From Halegenticoccus tardaugens (GTDB taxonomy: Archaea; Halobacteriota; Halobacteria; Halobacteriales; Haloferacaceae), in the NCBI RefSeq assembly GCF_004116405.1, contig NZ_SDIC01000001.1, positions 186,001 through 250,000 on the forward strand: a stretch of 64,000 nucleotides of DNA, given 5' to 3'. The notes beneath the pieces are model-generated. The model did not search any database and was not told the DNA's origin. It saw only the letters and a program-made list of their open reading frames with translations. This document shows positions 1-8,188 of this stretch, piece after piece. The position numbers and the translations under genes are program-made. The first letter of the stretch is position 1. Every line of letters begins with the position of its first letter.

Positions 1-22
1 ACGTGCCGCATGCGACACGAGT

Positions 23-89
23 CGGACGACTGAGCGGCGAACGCCGTTCGGTCGTTCCACCTTCGCGGTGACGACCGCTCAGTCGTCCG
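23..89. repeat. Hairpin-rich repeat pair at a gene 3' end
   Basis: A perfect 15-bp inverted repeat (23-37 against 75-89) brackets two units of the repeat that is tandem at 2807-2902. Read on the minus strand, both units begin ACGAC(T/C)GA(G/A)CGG and contain a small inner hairpin. The minus-strand gene at 79-210 ends inside it. It could act as a transcription terminator or be a small dispersed element. It is not a CRISPR because there are no unique spacers. Confidence 0.7.
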
Positions 90-210
90 CCGGCGTCGGT
101 TTCTTCTCCCTTCGTTCTTCGCGCGCGGTTTCCTCTACCTCCGGTTCCTCCTCGGCTTCGCGGTGCCCTTCCCGCAACGCGTCCCGGTCTCTCTCGATGT
201 GGTGACACAC
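79..210 (-). CDS. Small charged hypothetical protein (43 aa)
   Basis: A short open frame starts at GTG 208-210 and ends in TGA at 79-81. A GAGGT Shine-Dalgarno-like sequence lies 8 nt before the start, and an in-frame TAA lies just upstream, so the start is well bounded. The product begins (V/M)CHHIERDRDALREG and is almost entirely Glu, Arg and Asp, ending ADD. No domain is recognisable. It lies downstream of pus10 on the same strand, 54 bp after the pus10 stop, and might be co-transcribed with it. Its last codons and stop are inside the hairpin repeat at 23-89. I do not know its function. Support comes from the RBS and coding-like composition, not from homology I can verify. Confidence 0.5.
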   Translation of the reverse strand: MCHHIERDRDALREGHREAEEEPEVEETAREERREKKPTPADD

Positions 211-264
211 GGTAACTTACCTCAGTATCAGGTGAGGGCCGGGCGGGCAAAACGGTGTCGTCGG

Positions 265-1575
265 TCAGGGCGACGTACCGTCGTCGTCCGGCGACTCTCG
301 GAAGAACTCCTCGCGCTCGAACGGTTCGTCCTCGCCCTCGACGGCGACCACGTCCAGCGCCGTGACGGTCGCGCGCACGCCGAGCAACCCCGCCAGACTC
401 GGCTCGGTCCGGCCGTCGTCGCCCGAGACGAGCTCCTTGATGTAGAGCCCGCCCGCCCCGTGGATCTCGACGGTGGCGTGACGCGGGTCGACGAGTTCGC
501 CGCTCGCGTCGTACGCCGTCCGCGTCCGCGTGAGATTCGCCCGCCGGTGGTCGACGCGTCTGGGGGTGTACTGTTCGACGGTCGCGTCGCGGAGTTCGGA
601 GAGCGCCTCCGCGAGCGTCTCGGGGGTCACGTCGTCGCCAAACTCGACCTCGGCGCGGTACGTCTTGCTCGCGTCGAGTTCCTTCACCCGCTCGACCATC
701 TCGTAGGTGGCGAGGCGCAGGCCCTCGACCTCGACCTTCCCCTCGGCGAAGGCGTTGATGTCCGCCTCGAGGCGCTCCGCGTCGACGCTTCGCCGCCGGG
801 GCTCTTTCACTTCGATCACGAACGGCCTTCCGGTTTCGAGCATCCGCGCGTCCACGTCCTCGCGGCCCGCGCCGTGGAACAGCGCCTCCGTGCCGTCCAT
901 CACGTCGAGGACGACCGGCGCGGTCAACCCCTCGACGCTCTCGTCGTAGAGGTAGCCGGTCCCGCCGCAGTGGTCGCAGGACCGTCGCCCCCGCCGGCCG
1001 CTGCCGTCGCACTCGCGGCACGGCCACTCGGTCTGCGGGATGTCGCGTTCGAGCTTTCGGTACCGCCCGTAGACGAACGCGGAGTTGACCGTCGCCTCGA
1101 CCGTCCCGCGCTCGACGTCCAGCAGAAACTGCACGTCCGGCCGGGAGAAGTCCACCCGCGTCCCGGTGAGCCTCCCGACCCGCTTTCCCACCTCGCGGTT
1201 GCACTCCGATTTGAACGGTTCGCCGGCGTCCTCGGGGAATCCGGCCCCCTCCCGGAGCAGCAGTTCGTTCTCCTCGATCAGCGGGGGCGCGCGGGTGCCG
1301 ACCTGGTACGTGTCGAACTCCACGTCCTCGACGGCGGCCGCGGCGCGTTCTGCCCACTCGTCGAACCGCCCCGACTCGCCCTCGCACACCCAGCACGCCT
1401 CGACGTCGACCGGTTCGAACGGCTCGTCGGCGTCGAGGGCGGCCGCGATCCGGAGCGACCGCCCGCGCTCCGCGTTCGTCAGCCCGTGACTGCGGTCGGC
1501 GAAGACGCGACCGAGACAGGCGTCGCAGACGGGTCCGGCGTCCGCGAGCGCACGAACGTCTTCGGGAATCTCCAT
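265..1575 (-). CDS. pus10: tRNA pseudouridine(54/55) synthase Pus10
   Basis: Archaeal Pus10 makes pseudouridine 54 and 55 in the T-loop of tRNAs. The start at ATG 1573-1575 gives 436 aa (MEIPEDV...), the usual archaeal length. The upstream extension is proline- and arginine-rich and non-coding in character. The N-terminal zinc-binding and THUMP-like part contains CDAC (about residue 17) and CWVC (about 61). The catalytic motif GREDVDARML lies near residues 238-246, with D240 as the expected nucleophile, followed by GRPF. A second cysteine cluster (CREC...CDHC, about 186-203) sits in the middle of the protein and looks like an extra zinc ribbon. The nearest downstream gene on this strand is the small frame at 79-210. 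Confidence 0.93.
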   Translation of the reverse strand: MEIPEDVRALADAGPVCDACLGRVFADRSHGLTNAERGRSLRIAAALDADEPFEPVDVEACWVCEGESGRFDEWAERAAAAVEDVEFDTYQVGTRAPPLIEENELLLREGAGFPEDAGEPFKSECNREVGKRVGRLTGTRVDFSRPDVQFLLDVERGTVEATVNSAFVYGRYRKLERDIPQTEWPCRECDGSGRRGRRSCDHCGGTGYLYDESVEGLTAPVVLDVMDGTEALFHGAGREDVDARMLETGRPFVIEVKEPRRRSVDAERLEADINAFAEGKVEVEGLRLATYEMVERVKELDASKTYRAEVEFGDDVTPETLAEALSELRDATVEQYTPRRVDHRRANLTRTRTAYDASGELVDPRHATVEIHGAGGLYIKELVSGDDGRTEPSLAGLLGVRATVTALDVVAVEGEDEPFEREEFFRESPDDDGTSP

Positions 1576-1791
1576 GCCCGACCTCCGCGGGGGCGACGGT
1601 AACTGTTTTCGCTTTCGCGGCGGTTCGCACCCGCTCCCGCGAGGCGTCGGCGTCCCATCCGATCTTCGACACATCGGCTGGTCGGAGTGAGCGCCTGCCG
1701 ACGGGTGGCGTGGGTCGTGATACCGCGAATCCGAGAAATTTCATGTGCGTCGGACGGGTAGGACCGATACCACCACCGTAGTTACATCATC

Positions 1792-2814
1792 ATGACATCT
1801 CTTCGGCTCATCTCACGACACAGAAACGAGGCGTTGTTCCTGACGCTCGCGGTCGTCTGGGGCACGTCCTTCATGGCCATCAAGTCCGGCCTCGACGTGC
1901 TCCCGCCGCTTCTGTTCGCGGCGCTGCGGTACGACGTCGCCGGGTTGTTGTTGCTCGGCTACGCCGCGGCGACGGCGGAGCGCTGGCGACCCGCCACGGC
2001 GGACGAGTGGCGGTTCGTCGCCGTCGGCGGGACGCTCCTCATCGGCGTGCACTTCGCGCTGCTCTTCACCGGGCAGCAGTACGTCACGAGCGCGATGGGT
2101 GCGATCGTCCTCAGCACGGCCCCCGTGTTGACGCCGCTTTTCGCCTGGGTGCTCCTGTCCGACGAGCGCGTCGGTCGCGCCGGGGCGCTCGGCGTGCTCT
2201 TCGGGCTGATCGGCGTCTCGATCGTCGCCGACCCCGACCCCGCCGCCGTCGGCGATCAGCTCTACGGCGTCGCGCTGCTCTTCGCGTCGGCGGCGAGCTT
2301 CGCGTTCGGCGCGGTCCTCGTCCAGCGCATGCGCGCGACGCTCCCGCTCGCCCCGGCGCAGGCGTGGATGATGCTCCTCGGGGCCGCGATGTTGCACGCG
2401 CTCAGCCCGGCGCTCGCCGAACCGGGGCTCGCGGACGTCGCCTGGACGCCGGGCGCGCTGGTCTCGCTCGCGTACCTCGCCGTCGTCGCCGGCGCGCTCG
2501 GCTTTCTCATCTACTTCGACCTGCTCGAACGCGTCGGCGCGATCGAGATCAGCCTCGTCAACTACGCCGTCCCGGCCGTCGCCGCGCTCGCCGGCTGGCT
2601 CGTCCTCGGCGAGACGATCACCGCGACGACCGTCGTCGGCTTCGTCGTCATCTTCGTCGGCTTCGGCCTCCTGAAGTGGGAACGGCTCTTTCCGCGAGTG
2701 GTCCGCCTCCAGGCCCGCGTCAGCCGCGGCAAGTCCGTGGAGAACGTCTACGTGTCGGAAGGCGGCGCGTTTCCGGATAGTCGCGCCGGCGACCGGGTGT
2801 GCGCGGACGACTGA
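1792..2814 (+). CDS. EamA/DMT-family membrane transporter
   Basis: A 340-aa polytopic membrane protein of the drug/metabolite transporter superfamily. It has two EamA repeats (about residues 15-145 and 155-295) and roughly ten hydrophobic segments. The first repeat carries the family-typical WGTSFMAIK start and the second ends GLLKWERL. Substrate cannot be predicted. A hydrophilic tail of about 45 residues follows the last membrane segment and ends CADD; the final codons and TGA stop lie inside the first unit of the tandem repeat at 2807-2902. The ATG follows a weak AT-containing stretch (GTTACATCATC). It is divergent from pus10. Confidence 0.85.
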   Translation: MTSLRLISRHRNEALFLTLAVVWGTSFMAIKSGLDVLPPLLFAALRYDVAGLLLLGYAAATAERWRPATADEWRFVAVGGTLLIGVHFALLFTGQQYVTSAMGAIVLSTAPVLTPLFAWVLLSDERVGRAGALGVLFGLIGVSIVADPDPAAVGDQLYGVALLFASAASFAFGAVLVQRMRATLPLAPAQAWMMLLGAAMLHALSPALAEPGLADVAWTPGALVSLAYLAVVAGALGFLIYFDLLERVGAIEISLVNYAVPAVAALAGWLVLGETITATTVVGFVVIFVGFGLLKWERLFPRVVRLQARVSRGKSVENVYVSEGGAFPDSRAGDRVCADD

Positions 2815-2902
2815 GCGGCGTTCGCCGCGAAGGTGGGACGACTGAGCGGTCGTCACCGTGGAGGGGGAGACGACCGAACGGTGAACACCGTGAGGGTGGA
2901 GA
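2807..2902 (+). repeat. Tandem 31-32 bp hairpin repeats
   Basis: Three units start at 2807, 2838 and 2870, with a decayed fourth at 2902. The consensus is ACGAC(T/C)GA(G/A)CGG, six variable bases, then CCG(C/T)G(A/G)(A/G)GG. In each unit CGG and CCG flank the variable bases and can pair, as in CGGCGTTCGCCG. The first unit contains the stop codon of the upstream transporter. Related units in opposite orientation lie at 23-89. Confidence 0.75.
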
Positions 2903-2959
2903 CGATCCAGCACCGACCGTTGCGAAGCGCGCGAGCCTGACGATCCGATCCGGAGGGAA

Positions 2960-2970
2960 ACCGATTAATG
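2960..2970 (+). promoter_or_regulatory. TATA-like box of rnhB
   Basis: GATTAATG is centred about 27 nt before the rnhB ATG. This is the spacing expected for a leaderless haloarchaeal transcript, and no Shine-Dalgarno sequence is present. Confidence 0.5.
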
Positions 2971-2992
2971 CGTCGTCCGCCACTGCGGGTGC

Positions 2993-3643
2993 ATGGAGCG
3001 CGTCGGCGCGGACGAGGCGGGGAGGGGACCGGTCCTCGGTCCCATGGTCGCGGCCGCGGTTCGCGCCGAGCCGTCGGCCCTCCCCGCCGACGTCGACGAC
3101 TCGAAGCGGATCGCGCCGCCCCGCCGGGAGGCGATCGCCGCGGAGCTTCGGGCCGCGGACGGCGTGTCGATCGGCGTGGCTGTCGTCGGCGTGGCGCGGA
3201 TCGACGACCCGGAGACGAACATGAACGCGCTCACCGTCGCGGCGCAGGCGGAGGCCGTCGCGGCGGTCGCGGACGACGGCGACGCGGTCGTCGTCGACGC
3301 CTGCGACGTGGACCCCGCGCGGTTCGGCCGCCGCGTCCGCGCGGGCGTCGGAGAGGCGGGAACCGAGATCGAGGTGGCGGCCGAACACGGGGCCGACGAA
3401 CGACACGCGCTCGTGGGCGCGGCGAGCGTCGTCGCGAAGGTCGAACGCGACGCGCGGATCGAGGCGCTCGCGGCGGAGTACGGCTCCGTCGGCAGCGGCT
3501 ACCCGAGCGATCCGACGACCCGCGAGTTCCTCCGCGAGTACGTCCGCGAGCGGGGGCGGCTGCCGGCCTGCGCGCGCTCGTCGTGGCGGACGTGTTCCGA
3601 CCTCCTCGCCGCGGCCGAGCAGTCCGCGCTGTCGGAGTTTTGA
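2993..3643 (+). CDS. rnhB: Ribonuclease HII
   Basis: RNase HII cleaves RNA in RNA-DNA hybrids and single ribonucleotides misincorporated in DNA. The 216-aa product has the family-typical archaeal length. It opens with GADEAGRGPVLGPMV, where D7 and E8 are catalytic acids of the DEAGRG motif. The DSKR motif is at about residue 37, VVVDACD (third acid) near 99, and the AASVVAKVERD helix (AASVVAKVxRD signature) near 143. The start is fixed by a TATA-like box 27 nt upstream. The gene stands alone between the transporter and the sec genes. Confidence 0.95.
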   Translation: MERVGADEAGRGPVLGPMVAAAVRAEPSALPADVDDSKRIAPPRREAIAAELRAADGVSIGVAVVGVARIDDPETNMNALTVAAQAEAVAAVADDGDAVVVDACDVDPARFGRRVRAGVGEAGTEIEVAAEHGADERHALVGAASVVAKVERDARIEALAAEYGSVGSGYPSDPTTREFLREYVRERGRLPACARSSWRTCSDLLAAAEQSALSEF

Positions 3644-3663
3644 GACGGAGGGTACTCGACGGC

Positions 3664-3783
3664 CTAGAGGACCCCGAAGTACAGGCCGGCGAAGATGAAC
3701 CCGAACAGCGCCGCGCTCCCGAGGATGAAGAGGACGATGTAGTCGAAGGCACCCTTGGGATCGGTCATCGACGGGACGTTCAT
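3664..3783 (-). CDS. Small single-span membrane protein (39 aa)
   Basis: A 39-aa frame opening MNVPSMTDPKGAFDYI consists of a short polar N-terminus and one hydrophobic segment (about residues 16-38) with two glycine-rich kinks. GGTGAGG lies 5 nt upstream of ATG 3781-3783; an internal ATG at codon 6 is an alternative start. It lies downstream of secD on the same strand, 102 bp away, with its own RBS. The length is well below usual annotation cut-offs. Function is unknown. A Sec-associated role is only a guess from position. Confidence 0.6.
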   Translation of the reverse strand: MNVPSMTDPKGAFDYIVLFILGSAALFGFIFAGLYFGVL

Positions 3784-3885
3784 GCCCTCACCTCCACCCC
3801 GTGAGCGCTTCACCGTGGCGGCCACCGTTCGGCGAGCTGATCGGTGAAAGAAAGGAGAACGTCGCGGGCTGACGCGCCGCCGGCG

Positions 3886-5463
3886 TCAGCGGTCGGTCAG
3901 GAGCGACCGGAGGATGTCGCCGTACGCCGGACGCGTGACGAGGACGCCGACGAGGACGCCGAGGATGGTGAAGATGGCGAAGCCCTGGAGGTCGCCGAGC
4001 GACAGCACCGCGAGCGGGCTCATCGCGATGATCGTCGTCGCGGCGGCGGCGCCGATGACCCAGAACGCCTTCCGGAAGCGGGATTTGAACACCCGGCGGC
4101 TCGTGACGTCCCCTTCGGCCATCACCTCGTCGGCGATGATGATGAGGTCGTCCACTCCGGTGCCGATGACCGCGATGAACCCGGCGACGACCGCGAGGTC
4201 GATCGGATAGCCGATGCCCGCGGCGAAGCCGAGGAGGATGACGACCTCCGAGAGCGCCGTCACGATCATCGGCAGCGCGACCTTCGCCTCGCCGTAGCGG
4301 ACGAAGACGACGCCGCTGACCGCGAACACGGCGATGACGCCCGTGATGAGCGAGTCGGTCTTGAAGCTCTCGCCCTGGCTCGGGGAGATGAAAGAGGAGG
4401 TACCCTCGCCGTCGGGACCGAGATCGAGCGTCGCCGGCAGCGCGCCGGCGTTGAGGTTGATCGACAGCTGCTGGGCCTCCGAGATGTTCGTGGTCTGCAG
4501 CACGAACGAGGGGTCGTTCGCCCACTCGCCGGACCGCATGCTTCCGGCGAGATCGGGGTGCATCCCGAACGAACTTACGACCTCGTCGTCGACGACGACG
4601 AGCAGGCACGGGCCGGTGTTCTGGCGGTCCTCCTCGTACGTACAGACCGAGCCGCCCTCCTGTGCGACGCCCGTGTCGACCATCCTCTGCTGGAACCGTT
4701 CCGCGGACTCCTCGCGGACGACGACCGGGACGCTCGGCGGCTGGCCGCCCTCGCCCTGCTGTGCGCTGCCGATCGACTGGAAGTCGTCGCGCTCGAGGAC
4801 CGCCGTGTCTCGCTGGTACTCCGTCGAGCCGTTCTCCTCCGTCGGGTAGTACACGTCGATGGTGACGGTCCCGCGTTGCTGTACGAGGTCGAGCACCTCG
4901 CCGCGGTCCTCGCCGGGCACCTCGATGAGGATGAAGTGCTCGCCGGAGGCCGTCGTCACCTCCTGGACGGTGCCGCCGGAGAGGCCGGCCTGATTGATCT
5001 TGTCTTCGAGGATTCGGACGGTCTCCTCGCGGGTCTGCTCCGTGACGCCGTCTCTCACCTCGCCGTGGTCGTACCCGGCGCGGTCGAGCGCGGTCCGAAG
5101 CTCACCCTGCGAGACGTTCTCCCGCGTGACCTCGACGGTTCCGCCGGACTGGTTCGTCTGACGCGCCGTCACGTCCGTCACGTCCGCGTTCCGGAGTTCG
5201 TCCGCGACGTTCCGCTCTACTTCCCCGGGGCTGTCACCGCCGAACCGCACGTCCTCCGCGGTGATGCCGACGAGGGGCGCGCGGATTCGCGTTCCGCCGG
5301 AGAGGTCGAGTCCGAACTTGAGGTTCGTCGCGCCCTCGCTCGCCGTGCCGGGCGAACCGGGCCCCTGGTCGGTGGCGACCGTCGGGGAGAAGAGCGCGAA
5401 GACGCTCGCCAGCACGAAGACGGCGAGCAGGATCACCCGCCAGTTGTCGCGGATCGCGCCCAT
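3886..5463 (-). CDS. secD: Protein-export membrane protein SecD
   Basis: SecD with SecF assists late stages of Sec-dependent protein export. The product is 525 aa from ATG 5461-5463 (MGAIRDNWRV). It has an N-terminal membrane segment, a large exported P1-like domain with the conserved FGLDLSGGTRI motif near residue 50, and a C-terminal block of about five membrane helices including GVDDLIIIADEVM. The start overlaps the secF stop by one base (TGATG), so the two are translationally coupled in the archaeal order secF-secD. The long frame continuing upstream of this start is out of register with secF and is not coding. Confidence 0.93.
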   Translation of the reverse strand: MGAIRDNWRVILLAVFVLASVFALFSPTVATDQGPGSPGTASEGATNLKFGLDLSGGTRIRAPLVGITAEDVRFGGDSPGEVERNVADELRNADVTDVTARQTNQSGGTVEVTRENVSQGELRTALDRAGYDHGEVRDGVTEQTREETVRILEDKINQAGLSGGTVQEVTTASGEHFILIEVPGEDRGEVLDLVQQRGTVTIDVYYPTEENGSTEYQRDTAVLERDDFQSIGSAQQGEGGQPPSVPVVVREESAERFQQRMVDTGVAQEGGSVCTYEEDRQNTGPCLLVVVDDEVVSSFGMHPDLAGSMRSGEWANDPSFVLQTTNISEAQQLSINLNAGALPATLDLGPDGEGTSSFISPSQGESFKTDSLITGVIAVFAVSGVVFVRYGEAKVALPMIVTALSEVVILLGFAAGIGYPIDLAVVAGFIAVIGTGVDDLIIIADEVMAEGDVTSRRVFKSRFRKAFWVIGAAAATTIIAMSPLAVLSLGDLQGFAIFTILGVLVGVLVTRPAYGDILRSLLTDR

Positions 5464-6341
5464 CAGCGCTTCACCCCCTCGTACTTGTACCAGCGGAGGA
5501 GGCTGAGGTTGAGCAGGTACGTGTTCATCAGGTCGGCCGCGAGACCGAAGACGAGGATCGTGCCGATGGCGGTCAAAAGCTGGATGCCGAAGAGCGTCGC
5601 GGTGATCGTCATGACGATCATCGCCGACAGCGACGTGAGCGTCATCGTCACGCCCGTCCGCATCGCGCGGTAGGTCGACTCGTAGAAGTCGCCCGACCGC
5701 CGGAGGATGTGGTTGTTGAGCAGGATGTCGGAGTCGACGCTGTACCCGATCAGCATCAGGAGCGCCGCGACCGTCCCGAGCGTGAGTTCGATGCCGAGGA
5801 GGTTCATCATCGCCACGGGGATGACGACGTCGGAGAACGCGGAGATGACGACGGCGATCGAGGGGACGAACGTCCGAAACAGGAGGAAGACGACGACGCT
5901 CATCCCGGCGAACGCGAGCACGACGCCGCCGAGCGCGAGCCGCTGGGTTTCCGCGCCGAAACTCGCCGACACGGAGTCGACGGACTGCACCCCGAAGCCG
6001 GCGTCCTGCGCCTGCCGTTCGAGCGCTTCGGGACCGGCGTCGGACGATTTGAACGTCACGACGTACGTCCCGTCGGCGGGGACCGACCGGATCGACTCCG
6101 GTTCGTCGGCGAATGCGTTTTCGAGCTGTTCGTGCGCCTCCTGATCGGACGAGGCGTCCACGGAGACTCGCAGTTCCGTCCCGCCGGTGAAGTCGAGCCC
6201 CATGGCGACCGGCGAGCCGGTGGCGACGTACCACCCCGCGATGACGAGGAGGGCGAGCGCCAGCACCGCGAGGGGGACCGCCGCGAGCTGACGATTCGTG
6301 TACCGGGTGTAATCGATCTCCGGTACGTCGAACGAGACCAT
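5463..6341 (-). CDS. secF: Protein-export membrane protein SecF
   Basis: Partner of SecD in the membrane export complex. ATG 6339-6341 gives 292 aa (MVSFDVPEIDYTRY). It has a first membrane segment at about 20-40, the MGLDFTGGTELRV signature of the exported domain near 55, and five further helices including the VLIGYSVDSDILLNNHI-type region (here MLIGYSVDSDILLNNHI). The last codons overlap the secD start. A promoter for the pair should lie in the 80-bp divergent gap shared with the gene at 6422. Confidence 0.93.
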   Translation of the reverse strand: MVSFDVPEIDYTRYTNRQLAAVPLAVLALALLVIAGWYVATGSPVAMGLDFTGGTELRVSVDASSDQEAHEQLENAFADEPESIRSVPADGTYVVTFKSSDAGPEALERQAQDAGFGVQSVDSVSASFGAETQRLALGGVVLAFAGMSVVVFLLFRTFVPSIAVVISAFSDVVIPVAMMNLLGIELTLGTVAALLMLIGYSVDSDILLNNHILRRSGDFYESTYRAMRTGVTMTLTSLSAMIVMTITATLFGIQLLTAIGTILVFGLAADLMNTYLLNLSLLRWYKYEGVKR

Positions 6342-6421
6342 GCGCGGCGGTGTGAGGGCGTGCCGAATAAGCCTTCTCAATCCGCCGCGGGATCTATCCC
6401 GCCGCGGCGCGTAGCCGAATT

Positions 6422-6748
6422 ATGAACGAACCGCGGCGCGCGGCCGACCGGGTCGTCGTCTCGTACCCGGCGGCGCTGAGCGACTGGGGGCGCGAACAGG
6501 TCGAGGGCGAGCGGTACGTGAACTACCTCCGGCGGACCGTCGGCGAGGTGTTCGTCGGCAAGGAGTGGGAGGAGTTCGCCGACGTGGGCTGCTGCGGCGA
6601 CACGCTCGACGTGCCGCTCCGAATCGAGGCGGTCGACGGCGGCGACGAGATGGGTCCGGAGACGGCCGTCGAGTTCGTCGAACGGGACGCGCGGATGCGC
6701 GGCGGGTGGCTCGTCCAGAGCGCCGCCGGGCCGGAGGAAGAGGGGTGA
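6422..6748 (+). CDS. Conserved haloarchaeal hypothetical protein (108 aa)
   Basis: A 108-aa soluble acidic protein starting MNEPRRAADRVVVSYP, divergent from secF. It contains GCCGDTLDVPLRIEAVDG near residues 57-74, with a Cys-Cys pair, and MGPETAVEFVERD. No catalytic motif is recognised. The composition and start position, 80 bp from secF, fit a real gene. I believe it belongs to an uncharacterised haloarchaeal family but cannot name it securely. Confidence 0.7.
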   Translation: MNEPRRAADRVVVSYPAALSDWGREQVEGERYVNYLRRTVGEVFVGKEWEEFADVGCCGDTLDVPLRIEAVDGGDEMGPETAVEFVERDARMRGGWLVQSAAGPEEEG

Positions 6749-6782
6749 GGCGCGAGAAGGGCGGAAGAAGGGCGGACGAACG

Positions 6783-7319
6783 TCAGGGCGTGTAGCGGAC
6801 GCTCACGACGCCGGGCGCGGAGCGAACCTCGACGCGGGAGACGCCGAGTCGGGCCGCGCGCGCGAGCGTCGTCTCCTCGTCGTCGAGCACGTCCCGGACG
6901 GCTCCCGCCGTGTCCTCCTCGGGGACGGTGAGCACGTGGATCTCGCCCGTCCCGGCGCGCGGTTTCCGCGTGAGACCGCCAACCTCCTGCCCGGCGGCGA
7001 TCTCCCTCGTCGACGCCGTCGGCGACTCGTCGCTCTCTTCGATCGACAGCGGCCGGCGGGATTCGACCTCGACCAGCCGCCACGAGACGTCCATCGGCGG
7101 GTCGGGCGCGACGATCCCCTCGACGGCGTCGTGCAGTTCGACCCCCGGGTTCGACGAGAGCGCGTGGACCTGCCCGTCGTTCACGTCCTTCAGCACCGCG
7201 GTGCGCTCGTCCGCGGCGGTGACGAGGAACATCCCCTCCTTCGCGTCGTCGCCCGCGTCGCCGGCGGCCGTCGGTTCGTCCGTGTCAGCGCGGTTCGTCG
7301 CTCCGTCGCGTTCGGTCAT
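6783..7319 (-). CDS. Haloarchaeal protein, DUF5812-like
   Basis: The start at ATG 7317-7319 (MTERDGATNR) gives 178 aa; the longer frame upstream is Arg/Pro-rich and out of character. After an acidic disordered N-terminus (about 1-30) comes KEGMFLVTAADERTAVLKDV, a small beta-rich OB-like segment with GQVHALSSNPGVELHD. A C-terminal alpha/beta part ends RVEVRSAPGVVSVRYTP. From memory this matches the family called DUF5812, function unknown. It is convergent with the 108-aa gene at 6422, 34 bp apart. Confidence 0.75.
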   Translation of the reverse strand: MTERDGATNRADTDEPTAAGDAGDDAKEGMFLVTAADERTAVLKDVNDGQVHALSSNPGVELHDAVEGIVAPDPPMDVSWRLVEVESRRPLSIEESDESPTASTREIAAGQEVGGLTRKPRAGTGEIHVLTVPEEDTAGAVRDVLDDEETTLARAARLGVSRVEVRSAPGVVSVRYTP

Positions 7320-7471
7320 CGACGCGACGTAGGCGGTCGGCCCTTTTCGGGGTTTCGTCGCGCGGCGACCGGATCGACGCGGTCGAAGCCGGCGATCGTC
7401 CGACGCGCGCTGGCGATTGGCACCGCGTCGTACGCCGGCTATATAGTCACGAGGCGTCATTCGTCGACCGC

Positions 7472-8077
7472 ATGCTTCCACTCTGGCGGCTGACCCGGAA
7501 CCGGTACGGGCGGGCGCTCTACGAGTCGCTGCGGGAACTCGGCGTGACGGGGACGCGAATGTACGAGTACGTCACCGATCTCGACGACGGGGACGTCGCC
7601 CGGCCGGCCCCGGAATCGGGCGTCGAACTCCGCGTCTGCGACCCCGACGATTCCGGCCCCAACGACCCCGACGACCTCGACGCGCGTCCCGCCGCGTTCG
7701 ACGAGCGCCGCCCGGACGAACTCGTCGTGGTCGCCCGAAGCGGCGGCGAGACGGCCGGATACCTGCTTCTCAGCGCCGACGGGAGCCTCTACGTCCGGCC
7801 GCTGGAGACCGACCTGACGTTCGACGGCGCGTACGTCCGCCGGCTGTTCGTCGATCCGGTCCACCGAAACAGGGGGATCGCCACGGCGCTCGTGGCGACC
7901 GCGCTGGCGACGGCGCGCGACGAGTTCGGCGCGGGGCGGGCCACCGCGCTCGTCGCCGCGGACAACAGACCCTCGCAGTGGGTGTTCGAGGCGAACGGCT
8001 TCCGCCGCGAGCGGATCCACGCCTACTACCGCCTGTTCGGACTGGCGCGCCGGACGACCGCCCCGGTTCGTCGCTGA
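7472..8077 (+). CDS. GNAT-family N-acetyltransferase
   Basis: Probable acetyl-CoA-dependent acyltransferase of 201 aa. The GNAT core lies in the second half: motif A reads VRRLFVDPVHRNRGIATALV, with the (R/Q)xxGx(G/A) acetyl-CoA loop as RNRGIA. Later comes ALVAADNRPSQWVFEANGFRRE, the NxxAxxxYxxxGF-like motif B. The N-terminal 70 residues, starting MLPLWRLTRNRYG, are atypical and acidic in the middle. The substrate is unknown. It is read divergently from the DUF5812-like gene. Confidence 0.85.
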   Translation: MLPLWRLTRNRYGRALYESLRELGVTGTRMYEYVTDLDDGDVARPAPESGVELRVCDPDDSGPNDPDDLDARPAAFDERRPDELVVVARSGGETAGYLLLSADGSLYVRPLETDLTFDGAYVRRLFVDPVHRNRGIATALVATALATARDEFGAGRATALVAADNRPSQWVFEANGFRRERIHAYYRLFGLARRTTAPVRR

Positions 8078-8188
8078 TCCGCCCTTCGGTGAGCTATATA
8101 CGCCCCCGTAGCTATATATTTAATTACGTAATATTTAGATCTGGGGAAAATTTATGAGTCAGCGGCCGAGTGTGTGAGGTAGAGCCAG

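Noticed and set aside
163-1602. Long plus-strand frame of 479 codons opposite pus10
   Set aside because: It mirrors pus10 on the other strand. High GC makes antisense frames long, and the product is a featureless Arg/Val/Asp-rich string without any family motif.
2807-2902. CRISPR-like 31-32 bp repeats
   Set aside because: The units abut with no unique spacers and vary in the middle, and no cas genes are present.
3844-5673. 609-codon plus-strand frame opposite secD
   Set aside because: Antisense shadow of secD with low-complexity Arg/Asp-rich translation. secD has clear motifs and operon coupling.
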